This document shows positions 29,160-36,762 of a stretch of 64,000 bases of DNA, piece after piece. Every line of letters begins with the position of its first letter. Position 1 is the first letter of the stretch. The notes under the pieces are model-generated. The model had not been told where the DNA came from. It was given only the letters and a program-made list of their open reading frames with translations, and did not search any database. A program made the translations under genes and the position numbers. Source of the stretch: Rhodopirellula halodulae (GTDB lineage: Bacteria > Planctomycetota > Planctomycetia > Pirellulales > Pirellulaceae); NCBI RefSeq assembly GCF_020966775.1, contig NZ_JAJKFV010000011.1, positions 485,023-549,022 of the forward strand. Reading direction: 5' to 3'.

Positions 29160-30071
29160 ATGCGCAACGTACTACTAGCGGTTGATGGATCCAACCCATC
29201 CGAGCAAGCTGCCAAATTCTTAGCTCGGATCCCCCATTTCGATCCAGTCAAACTCACCATCGTCACGGTGGTTCAACCACGATTCGTTCATTCAAGCTAT
29301 GCCACGAATGAACTGATTCAAAAAGCCTACGAACAAGATCGTCAAAACGCAGAGAAGATGCTGGCCAAGATCGAACCATTGTTCGACGGTGCCGATGTCG
29401 ACGTTCAGTGTGAATTGCTGGAAGGCGTGGTCGGCGAATCGATCGTTCAAAAGGCCAAGGAGTTGAACGCCGACTTGGTGGTGGTTGGTGCCACGGGGCA
29501 TTCGCAAATCAGCCGCATGCTCTTGGGCAGCGTCAGCGATTTTGTCGCCACCCATGCTCCCTGCAGCGTGTTGGTCGTCCGCCCGGACTTGCTTCCCAAA
29601 CCAGGATCGCCTCTGCGAGTCTGCTTGGCATACGAGGGCACGGGCCCCTGCCAAGCTGCTTTGGAGGAGTTCCAAGAGTGTCCTTGGCACGGCAACACAG
29701 AACTGCACGTGGTTTCAATTGCCACTTGCTTGAATGATTTGTACAGCGACACGTCGTTCATCCAACACTACAAAGACGATCTCGCCAAAGCCCAAGAACA
29801 ACTCGAGGAAGTTTCCGATCATGTGATCACTCACTTCCTGGAAGACGTTCACTACGGCGAAGGGATCACGCGATTCACCGAAGCCAACGAGATGAATCTG
29901 GTCGTGCTGGGCGAAACGCCAAGGTCGCAGTTCAGTCGGTTTCTGCTCGGCAGCACCTCGCAGTATGTCCTGCGACACGTTCCTTGCAGTGTTTGGATCA
30001 CTCGCAATCGCATGATCAAAAACCTGAAGCAAGGCACTCAAGAGCAGTCCAAGGTGACCGCAAACGGTTGA
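29160..30071 (+). CDS. Universal stress protein, tandem UspA domains
   Basis: 303 residues. ATG 29160 is placed 9 bases after GAGGAG; the GTG at 29151 falls inside that ribosome site. Two UspA domains: 1-145 (NVLLAVDGSNPSEQAAKFL ... VVVGATGHSQISRMLLGSVSDFVATHAPCSVLVV) and about 155-290 (LRVCLAYEGTGPCQAALEEF ... LVVLGETPRSQFSRFLLGSTSQYVLRHVPCSVWI). Domain 1 has the ATP-binding pattern G-2x-G-9x-G-S/T, and domain 2 a near-match (GETPRSQFSRFLLGSTS). Such tandem Usps are induced by oxygen limitation or stress in other bacteria. A sigma-54 promoter lies upstream and a terminator downstream. Confidence 0.92.
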   Translation: MRNVLLAVDGSNPSEQAAKFLARIPHFDPVKLTIVTVVQPRFVHSSYATNELIQKAYEQDRQNAEKMLAKIEPLFDGADVDVQCELLEGVVGESIVQKAKELNADLVVVGATGHSQISRMLLGSVSDFVATHAPCSVLVVRPDLLPKPGSPLRVCLAYEGTGPCQAALEEFQECPWHGNTELHVVSIATCLNDLYSDTSFIQHYKDDLAKAQEQLEEVSDHVITHFLEDVHYGEGITRFTEANEMNLVVLGETPRSQFSRFLLGSTSQYVLRHVPCSVWITRNRMIKNLKQGTQEQSKVTANG

Positions 30072-30098
30072 TCTCGAACGAGTGTCGTTCGTGCCACC

Positions 30099-30137
30099 AA
30101 ACAACGTTACCGACGCTTTTTGTTGGCAACGTTGTTT
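30099..30137 (+). terminator. Terminator hairpin after the first usp gene
   Basis: AAACAACGTT (30099-30108) pairs perfectly with AACGTTGTTT (30128-30137); the following bases are T-rich (CTTTTCT). It begins 27 bases after the stop codon. Confidence 0.75.
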
Positions 30138-30184
30138 CTTTTCTGTCTGGCGTGAACCAATCACCACTTCAGCCAAAACACAAA

Positions 30185-30210
30185 AGGGGCACGCGAAATC
30201 ACGTGCCCCT
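30185..30210 (-). terminator. Terminator hairpin of the second usp gene
   Basis: Read on the minus strand, AGGGGCACG pairs with CGTGCCCCT around an 8-base loop and is followed by TTTGTGTTTT. It lies 9 bases past the end of the minus-strand usp gene. Confidence 0.75.
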
Positions 30211-30219
30211 CGTCCGCGT

Positions 30220-31167
30220 TCAGGCTCCCACAACCGATTGCTGTTGCTGATTGGGTTCGGATTCAGTCTGCCCCTCGTCGGCTCGGACGATCAACGTGCT
30301 GCACTCAGCGTGACGCAGCACATACCGCGACGTGCTTCCCAACAACATTCGCGTTAGCATTCCGCTGTCGCTATCGCCCGTGACGGTCAGGTCGCATCCA
30401 TGTTGTCGAGCGTACTCGACCAAGGCATCGCCCACGTGGTCGGCTTCCACAAGATGCGTCTCCGTGTTCAAGCCCAAGGCTTGCAACTGCGTTTCAAAAT
30501 CAAGGATCTGCGATTGAGCGTGCTCGTACTGCGAATCCCAAACGTCGGAAGCATGTTGACGTAGGTCCTGACGATAAAATGTGAAACGATCCAACACGCG
30601 AACCAAGTGAACCTCCACGCTGGGTTTTAACTTCATCTCTCGCAACCAGGCCAGCATCCGTTCGTCTTCTTTCTGACCAGACAACGCAAGCATGATCTTG
30701 TTCAATTCCACCGGCACATTGCCACTGCCGGGTGACCGGACGATCAACGCACTGCAGCTCGCATGCGTCGCGACGTAGTCCGAAACACTTCCCAGCAGCA
30801 CTCGTTCCATCGCGGAATGACCGATTGCCCCAACGACCACAAGATCCGCCTGGGTACGCTCGGCGACACTCACAATCGTCGAGGCGGGCGGGCCCGTTGG
30901 CACATGCTGGTGAACCGAGTGCACGTGGTCCAGCGTCTCCAACTTCGCCGCCACCTCTTCCATCGCTTCTTTCGAACGCTCCGTTTCAACGTCGAGAAAC
31001 GCTCCCAGATCCAGAGGCATGCTCATTGAGCCGGTGTCCACCATCATGGGCGGCGCGACCACGGAAACGATATCAAAATCGATGGGTTTCCGGATCGGCA
31101 GATTCGAAGCGAATTCGACCGCTCTCTGAGCGTAGGTGGAAGAATCAATCGCCAGCAGAATTCTCAT
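30220..31167 (-). CDS. Universal stress protein, tandem UspA domains
   Basis: 315 residues from ATG 31167, preceded by TTGAGGA. Domain 1: RILLAIDSSTYAQRAVEFA ... VVVGAIGHSAMERVLLGSVSDYVATHASCSALIV; domain 2: IMLALSGQKEDERMLAWL ... TVTGDSDSGMLTRMLLGSTSRYVLRHAECSTLIV. The G-2x-G-9x-G-S ATP signature is present in domain 1 and in modified form in domain 2. It is a paralogue of the neighbouring usp genes but transcribed the other way, converging on the first. It has its own candidate sigma-54 promoter at 31250-31265. Confidence 0.92.
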   Translation of the reverse strand: MRILLAIDSSTYAQRAVEFASNLPIRKPIDFDIVSVVAPPMMVDTGSMSMPLDLGAFLDVETERSKEAMEEVAAKLETLDHVHSVHQHVPTGPPASTIVSVAERTQADLVVVGAIGHSAMERVLLGSVSDYVATHASCSALIVRSPGSGNVPVELNKIMLALSGQKEDERMLAWLREMKLKPSVEVHLVRVLDRFTFYRQDLRQHASDVWDSQYEHAQSQILDFETQLQALGLNTETHLVEADHVGDALVEYARQHGCDLTVTGDSDSGMLTRMLLGSTSRYVLRHAECSTLIVRADEGQTESEPNQQQQSVVGA

Positions 31168-31249
31168 CGTTCTGTCCTCAACCGGGGGAAAAGAAATGGC
31201 GGACACGCGTCAACGCCACAGGTGACGCATCCGCACGTACGAAATTCCT

Positions 31250-31265
31250 TGCAAGAGATAGACCA
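31250..31265 (-). promoter_or_regulatory. Candidate sigma-54 promoter for the second usp gene
   Basis: On the minus strand TGGTCTATCTCTTGCA keeps TGG at -24 and TTGCA at -12 with exact spacing; the CAC part of the -24 box is lost, so the match is weaker than at 29060. Upstream (31295-31313) are GTGTGACACAC and CACACACGCACGC, the latter shared with the first usp gene. Confidence 0.5.
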
Positions 31266-31362
31266 ATCCAAACGATTGCCTAGCAGCTTCATTCGTGTGA
31301 CACACACGCACGCTCAGTCACCGCGGAGACCTGCAAACCACCTGCGGCCGTGACATATTGGC

Positions 31363-32277
31363 TCACTTTCGAGCGATCAGAACGGACTGCTTTGCATGCC
31401 GAACCACATAACGGCTGACGCTGCCCAACAGCACACGTTCCAACAATGGTTGGTCGTGATCGCCCACGATGATCAAATCGCTGTTGTGTTTTTCGGCGTG
31501 TTCCACCACCGCCTGCCCCACATGAGGCGACTCCAATAGCGTGACGTGGGCGTCCATTCCTTTCATTCGCAGTTGCTCACGAGTGGCTTCCATCTGCTTC
31601 CAAGCCACCGAGCGAACCTCCTGCATGTAGGCTGAGATCTTTTTCAGAAGATCCAGGTCGTACTCCGCATGCGTTTCCATGACGTGAATCAACTGAATGT
31701 CACAATTGCCTCGAAAGCCAAGCCGACTGATCCACTGCGGCAATAGGCTGTCGTGCATGTTGTTGCTCAAAGCAATCGTGACGCGTGAGAAGAACGGTTG
31801 ACCGCTCACGTCCAATCGATGTGATGGACGATGCACCAAACAACTGCACGCAGCATGATTGGCAACGTAGTCCGAGGTGCTACCCAGGAACACACGTTCC
31901 ATCGCCGTGCGTCCCACCGATCCGACCAGCACCCAATCTGCGTTCATGTCAGCGGCCTGTTCCACCAAACCTCGCCCCGGATGCCCTTGTGAAAGCAGTG
32001 TTCGGCACCCCGCGAAACGATCTTTGTATTCGTCTCGGATCCGGGACAAAGACGCCTCTTCCGCATCGGCTTGCATTTGAAAAATGTCCGTCGGAATCCA
32101 CGGAGTGACGGCGTCGTCGACGGTGTAGACAGGTGGCGATGGCATGAACCGCATCAGCGTTACGTCGCAGTCTTCCGCGATGGACGACAACGCAAAGGAC
32201 TCCAGTGCTTGACGCGATGGTTCCGATCCATCCATTCCGACCAAGGTGGTGAGTTTCTGTTTGTTGTTAGCCGACAT
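31363..32277 (-). CDS. Universal stress protein, tandem UspA domains
   Basis: 304 residues from ATG 32277, whose A lies on the last base of the upstream activator's stop codon (TGATG), so it is translationally coupled to the NtrC-type regulator. Domain 1: TTLVGMDGSEPSRQALESFA ... VLVGSVGRTAMERVFLGSTSDYVANHAACSCLV; domain 2: VTIALSNNMHDSLLPQWI ... IIVGDHDQPLLERVLLGSVSRYVVRHAKQSVLIA. Being in the regulator's operon, it is a likely constitutive or autoregulated member of the stress response, in contrast to the two usp genes with sigma-54 promoters. Confidence 0.92.
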   Translation of the reverse strand: MSANNKQKLTTLVGMDGSEPSRQALESFALSSIAEDCDVTLMRFMPSPPVYTVDDAVTPWIPTDIFQMQADAEEASLSRIRDEYKDRFAGCRTLLSQGHPGRGLVEQAADMNADWVLVGSVGRTAMERVFLGSTSDYVANHAACSCLVHRPSHRLDVSGQPFFSRVTIALSNNMHDSLLPQWISRLGFRGNCDIQLIHVMETHAEYDLDLLKKISAYMQEVRSVAWKQMEATREQLRMKGMDAHVTLLESPHVGQAVVEHAEKHNSDLIIVGDHDQPLLERVLLGSVSRYVVRHAKQSVLIARK

Positions 32278-33731
32278 CAGCAATCCTCCAGTGGGGCGTT
32301 TGCTTCGAAACGTTCGAGCATGCGGTACAGCTTGCGACGATGAATTCCCAGTTGCCTGGCGGTCTTGGCTTTGTTTCCACCAAGTTGTTCCAAGACCTCG
32401 GTCACGTGGCGTTTGATCAGTTCATCCAGTGGCAAATGACAATCCCCAATCGCAGGCACAGGCGTGACAGAAACGATTTCTTCACTCACGAGATCCACGG
32501 AGTCTTGAATCGGTTCTGCGTTGGGCAGCCCATTCGATGACGTCGCCACGGCACTGGTGTCTTCGTGATCAGTGGCGTGCACGATTTCTCTTGGTAGGTC
32601 ATCCATTGTGATCGTCTGATGATCGGCGAGGATGGTTGCTCGCTCGACCACGTTGATCAATTGCCGAACATTTCCGGGCCAATGGTAAGCTTTCAAAACC
32701 GCCATGGTTTCAGCATCCAGCGACCAACCTCGCGGCAGGAAGTGCTCCAGCAAACATTCGATGTCGCCACAACGCTCCCGCAGCGGCGGCAGCGAGATCG
32801 CCAGGACGTTGATTCGATAGAACAGATCTTCGCGAAATCTTCCGGCCTTCACCTCTTCCACCAAGTCTCGATTCGTCGCGGCAATCAAACGAACTTTGAC
32901 CTTTCGTTCGCGGTGGCAACCGATGCGACGCAGCGAGCCATCTTCCAACACTCGCAACAGCTTGGGCTGCAACGCCAAAGGCAATTCGCCAACTTCATCG
33001 ATGAACAGGGTTCCCCCGTCGGCAACCTCAAACAATCCAGGCTTGTCCGACGTCGCACCCGTGAAAGAACCCTTCAGATGTCCGAACAACTCGGACTCCA
33101 CCAATTGTTCTGGCAACGCCGCGCAATTGATCGTCACAAAAGGTCGCTCGGCCAAGTCGCTTTGCTGCTGAATCAACTGGGCAACTACTTCTTTGCCCGT
33201 TCCGCTTTCGCCCTCGATCAGAACCGTCTTTTTTGTGGGAGCGACTTTGGAAATCATTCGCGACAACTCGGCCACCGCAGCCGATTTCCCGACCAGTTTG
33301 GGAGCCGGACGATTGCGTGTGACCAAATTTTTGAGCTGTTGGTTTTCCTTCTTCAGCAATCGCCGTTGGCGTGCTAGTTGAAGACGATGTTCCAAATCCA
33401 TCAGTGAACAGGGCTTGGTCAAAAAGTCGCTGGCCCCCATCTGCATCGCCTGCACGCAGGTTTCAATGGTGCCTTTCCCGGTCAAGAACACGACTTCAAC
33501 ATCCATCCCGTCTTCTTGGACACGCTGCATCAACTCCAAGCCGTTCATGCCGGGCATATCGATATCGAACACAGCCACATCGAAATCCTCCCGATTCAAA
33601 ATCGTCACCGCTTCGGCGCCGCTTGCCGCGGAGCGCACCGTGTGCCCCAGACGTTCCATGAACTTGCCGCAACTACGGCGGTAGTCATCTTCGTCGTCGA
33701 CGAGCAGCAGTTTGATTCCAGATGAATCCAT
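32277..33731 (-). CDS. NtrC-family sigma-54-dependent response regulator
   Basis: 484 residues. Receiver domain 1-120: acidic pair in LLVDDED, phosphoacceptor Asp56 in VFDIDMPG, and Lys in FLTKP. AAA+ domain about 145-380: Walker A GESGTGKE, the sigma-54-contacting loop GSFTGA in ELFGHLKGSFTGATSD, Walker B GGTLFIDEVGEL, and arginine finger region. C-terminal Fis-type helix-turn-helix about 440-475 (VTEVLEQLGGNKAKTARQLG). All parts needed to activate sigma-54 promoters are intact. It is divergent from a REC-PAS histidine kinase gene (likely partner) and coupled to a usp gene. Two nearby usp promoters fit its sigma factor. Confidence 0.95.
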   Translation of the reverse strand: MDSSGIKLLLVDDEDDYRRSCGKFMERLGHTVRSAASGAEAVTILNREDFDVAVFDIDMPGMNGLELMQRVQEDGMDVEVVFLTGKGTIETCVQAMQMGASDFLTKPCSLMDLEHRLQLARQRRLLKKENQQLKNLVTRNRPAPKLVGKSAAVAELSRMISKVAPTKKTVLIEGESGTGKEVVAQLIQQQSDLAERPFVTINCAALPEQLVESELFGHLKGSFTGATSDKPGLFEVADGGTLFIDEVGELPLALQPKLLRVLEDGSLRRIGCHRERKVKVRLIAATNRDLVEEVKAGRFREDLFYRINVLAISLPPLRERCGDIECLLEHFLPRGWSLDAETMAVLKAYHWPGNVRQLINVVERATILADHQTITMDDLPREIVHATDHEDTSAVATSSNGLPNAEPIQDSVDLVSEEIVSVTPVPAIGDCHLPLDELIKRHVTEVLEQLGGNKAKTARQLGIHRRKLYRMLERFEANAPLEDC

Positions 33732-34068
33732 GAAATTTTTCGATGTGAGAAACGCGGACGAACACCGAGCAAGCGATCATCGTTCCGCAACGCTTGCGAC
33801 GCCAGAAATGCAATTTGTCGAGTCAATTCGTGCGGCAGAGGACACAAGCCGTGCATTATGACACACTCTTGATGATCCAAAACGGCGCGCTCGTCACAAG
33901 AAGTCACACCATTTGAGCCAATTGGAATCGCCAACCGGATCGGTGCGTGCTTTGCGTTGCTCGCCCAAACCGCCGCCGAATTTTTCACTGGCTTGGACAT
34001 TCACCCTGGTGCGCCCGCCTTGCAACGCGGGCACTCGCCACGGCGCACCCTTTCGAGCAGGACGCACG
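33732..34068. other. Divergent regulatory region between NtrC-type regulator and kinase genes
   Basis: 337 bases separating the two start codons. It must carry promoters in both directions. No exact sigma-54 element was found: the closest match near 34008-34025 has 12 instead of 10 bases between GG and GC. A GCGCCCGCC-TTGCAA-GCGGGC-like inverted segment lies near 34010-34035. Nothing else could be assigned. Confidence 0.4.
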
Positions 34069-35595
34069 ATGAACCGCATCCCACCGATTACTCCCGTTCC
34101 CATTCAGACTCCCAATCGTTCCATGCCGTCGCTTCAGAACATTTTGGTCATCGAAGATGATCCCGATGCTGCGGAGTCACTGTCCGACGTTCTTTCGGTC
34201 GAAGGTTACAACGTCACGACAACCGCGTGCGTGCAAGAAGCTCTAAACGTTTTGGGCAGCCAAGCATTCGGTTTGATACTGACTGACCGCCGTTTGCCGG
34301 ATGGGATGATCGAGGACCGACTGCCGGAGATCAAATCCGGTTGCCCAGAAACACCCATCATCGTGGTGACGGGTTACAGCGATCTTCAGGCTGCAATCGT
34401 TGCCTTTCGGCATGGAATCTCGGACTACGTGATCAAGCCCATCATTCCCGAGGACCTGATCCAAACCGTTCGCCGAATCATCGAAAAGCAGGAACTCGAG
34501 TACCAATTCCAGCAAGAGCACGCCTTCGCAGAACGACTTCAATCCACCGCGGAAGCCATCATTCTTGTCCTGGACCCCGATGGCCAAATTGTTCACTTCA
34601 ATCGCTTCTTCACCGAACTGACCGGCTGGTTTCAACAAGATTTGATCGGTGAGAACTGGTTCGACCGCTGCATTTTCGAAGATGACCTCTCACGCCTGCA
34701 TCACGTCCATTCATCGATCATTCGATCCGGTGGGCATCGAGGGATCACCAATCGGATCCGCTGCAAGAACGGCGAAGCTCGAGAGATACGCTGGTCCAAC
34801 GCGAAGCTGGATGGTGATGAATCCGAGTCCGACTACGTCCTGTCCGTCGGCATCGACGTTTCAGATTTGGCCGAGGTCACCAAACGGGCGGTGAGAGCCG
34901 AACGCTTGGCCGCCATCGGCGAAACCGTGGCTGCGTTGGCCCACGAAAGTCGCAACGCGATTCAACGCATGCAAGCCGCCGCGGAAGTTCTGGCACTCGA
35001 CATCCGTGGCAATCACGATTCGGAAGAAGAACTGGCGGTGATCCAACGTGCCGCTTCGGACCTATCGACGTTGCTCGAAAGCGTCCGCGCATTTGCCGCT
35101 CCCATCCACGCCAATTTGGAATGCGCCAACCTGGGCGAAATCATGCAGAGAGCCTGGTCCGATCTGCAGAACAAACGACAGGGACGTGACGCAACGTTGA
35201 CGGTTCCCAGCGATCATTGCCAACATGTGATGGAGGTCGACATCAGTCGGATGGAGCAGGTGTTTCGAAACCTGTTCACGAATTCGCTGGAGGCTTGCGA
35301 AGACCCAGTGGATATCCAGATCAAATGTCAGTGCACCGACGATGACATCCGGCTGTCAGTCATCGACAACGGGCCCGGACTGAACCAAGATCAAGCGACC
35401 CATTTGTTCGAGCCGTTCTACACCACCAAATCGACCGGCACCGGTTTGGGCATGCCCATTTGTCAACGAATTATCGAAGCCCACGGTGGTGACATTCATG
35501 CTGAATCCCATCCCGGACAAACCACCATCAACATCTGTTTGCCGCGAACGCTTCCAGCTTCACATGATCCGTCTTTTGGTCCGAACGATGCGTGA
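34069..35595 (+). CDS. Histidine kinase with N-terminal receiver and PAS domain
   Basis: 508 residues from ATG 34069; the longer frame from 33913 has no conserved sequence. Receiver about 22-140 (LVIEDDPDAAES, phosphoacceptor Asp73 in LILTDRRLP, Lys in YVIKPI); PAS about 155-275 (ILVLDPDGQIVHFNRFFTELTG); DHp helix with His in ALAHESRNAIQRM; HATPase with N box FRNLFTNSLEAC, G1 DNGPGL and G2 GTGLGMP. No membrane helix, so it is a soluble kinase. It is divergent from the NtrC-type regulator and 24 bases ahead of the FixL-like kinase; it could phosphorylate the former and receive phosphoryl groups at its own receiver. Partner assignments are inference. Confidence 0.92.
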   Translation: MNRIPPITPVPIQTPNRSMPSLQNILVIEDDPDAAESLSDVLSVEGYNVTTTACVQEALNVLGSQAFGLILTDRRLPDGMIEDRLPEIKSGCPETPIIVVTGYSDLQAAIVAFRHGISDYVIKPIIPEDLIQTVRRIIEKQELEYQFQQEHAFAERLQSTAEAIILVLDPDGQIVHFNRFFTELTGWFQQDLIGENWFDRCIFEDDLSRLHHVHSSIIRSGGHRGITNRIRCKNGEAREIRWSNAKLDGDESESDYVLSVGIDVSDLAEVTKRAVRAERLAAIGETVAALAHESRNAIQRMQAAAEVLALDIRGNHDSEEELAVIQRAASDLSTLLESVRAFAAPIHANLECANLGEIMQRAWSDLQNKRQGRDATLTVPSDHCQHVMEVDISRMEQVFRNLFTNSLEACEDPVDIQIKCQCTDDDIRLSVIDNGPGLNQDQATHLFEPFYTTKSTGTGLGMPICQRIIEAHGGDIHAESHPGQTTINICLPRTLPASHDPSFGPNDA

Positions 35596-35619
35596 CATGA
35601 TCCTTGCCGGTTCTTTGCC

Positions 35620-36753
35620 ATGATTCAAGACCACGATCACTCACTGCTTGCTGCGATTCTGGCGACTGCGGTCGATGCCATCATTGTCATCGACGATGGC
35701 GGGATCGTTCGTGTGATCAACGATGCCACCGTTCGCATGTTCGGTTACAGCGAATCGGAGATCGTTGGTCAGAACATCTCCATGCTGATGCCATCGCCCT
35801 ATCGAGACGAACACGATGGCTACCTTCGCGATTATCAGCGAACCGGAATCGCGAAGATCATTGGAATCGGACGAGAAGTTCAAGCTCGACGCAAAGACGG
35901 CACGGTGTTCCCCATCAATTTGGCGGTCAGTGAAGTCAAGATGAAAGAGGGACGTTGGTTCGCCGGCATCATCCACGACGTCACGGAAACCAAGCGAACG
36001 CGAGACGAATTGGCAGTACTCAATGACCAGTTGGAGGAACGCGTCCGGGAGAAAACGCGTGAATTAGAAGCGGCACAGGCTGACTTGGTCAAAGCGGAAC
36101 GCTTCGCAACGTTGGGCAAGGTTGCCGGCGGAATCGCTCATGAGATTCGAAACCCTCTGAGCGTCATCCGAACATCCACCTATTTTCTTCGGCACGCGAA
36201 TGATCAACCCGAAGCCAAACGGCAATCACATCTGGATCGGATTGAACGTCAAGTTACCATGATCGACAACGTGGTCACCGCCTTGGTGGATGTGGCTCGA
36301 TTGCCGGAACCGTCCGTGGTCCGCTGCGACGTGGCGTCGGTCGTGGTAGCCGTGAACCAAAGCCTGGAAACACCGGACTCCTTCAAGATCGATCAGCGTC
36401 ACCCGGAAACGCTGCCGCCAGCCAAGATTGACCCGAATCAAGTTTCGATCGTTTTTCAAAACCTGCTGCGCAACGCCATGGATGCCATGCCCGACGGTGG
36501 ATTGGTGCAAATTTCTTCCCGCGAGGAGAATGGATTTGTCGTGGTGCGAGTGACGGACCACGGACCAGGAATCCCACCTGAAAACATGGACCGCATTCTG
36601 GAGCCGCTGTACTCCACCAAGACACGAGGCATGGGCTTGGGACTGGCAATTTGCATGGTCATTCTGCAGAAAAACGACGGTCACCTAACCGTCCACAATC
36701 AACCCAACGCAGGAGCCGCCTTCGAAGTCCATCTGCCGATATTCGGTGAATGA
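35620..36753 (+). CDS. FixL-like heme-PAS oxygen-sensor histidine kinase
   Basis: 377 residues, soluble. PAS domain 8-125 with the FixL-like run ISMLMPSPYRDEHDGYL: His65 aligns with the FixL proximal heme ligand (His200 in Bradyrhizobium numbering) and Arg85 in IIGIGREV with the oxygen-sensing Arg220, exactly 20 residues apart as in FixL. KRKDG-type and LAVSEV segments also match. A coiled coil leads to the DHp helix with His174 in IAHEIRNPLSV, then HATPase (N box FQNLLRNAMDAM, G1 DHGPGIPPE, G2 GMGLGLAI). It should bind heme and switch kinase activity on low oxygen. It follows the REC-PAS kinase gene at 24 bases. No FixJ is seen; the NtrC-type regulator is the nearest candidate target. Confidence 0.85.
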   Translation: MIQDHDHSLLAAILATAVDAIIVIDDGGIVRVINDATVRMFGYSESEIVGQNISMLMPSPYRDEHDGYLRDYQRTGIAKIIGIGREVQARRKDGTVFPINLAVSEVKMKEGRWFAGIIHDVTETKRTRDELAVLNDQLEERVREKTRELEAAQADLVKAERFATLGKVAGGIAHEIRNPLSVIRTSTYFLRHANDQPEAKRQSHLDRIERQVTMIDNVVTALVDVARLPEPSVVRCDVASVVVAVNQSLETPDSFKIDQRHPETLPPAKIDPNQVSIVFQNLLRNAMDAMPDGGLVQISSREENGFVVVRVTDHGPGIPPENMDRILEPLYSTKTRGMGLGLAICMVILQKNDGHLTVHNQPNAGAAFEVHLPIFGE

Positions 36754-36762
36754 AGTCTTCCC

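Noticed and set aside
34008-34026. Possible sigma-54 promoter CTGGTGCGCCCGCCTTGCAA
   Set aside because: Twelve bases lie between GG and GC in place of ten; this spacing is not tolerated by sigma-54.
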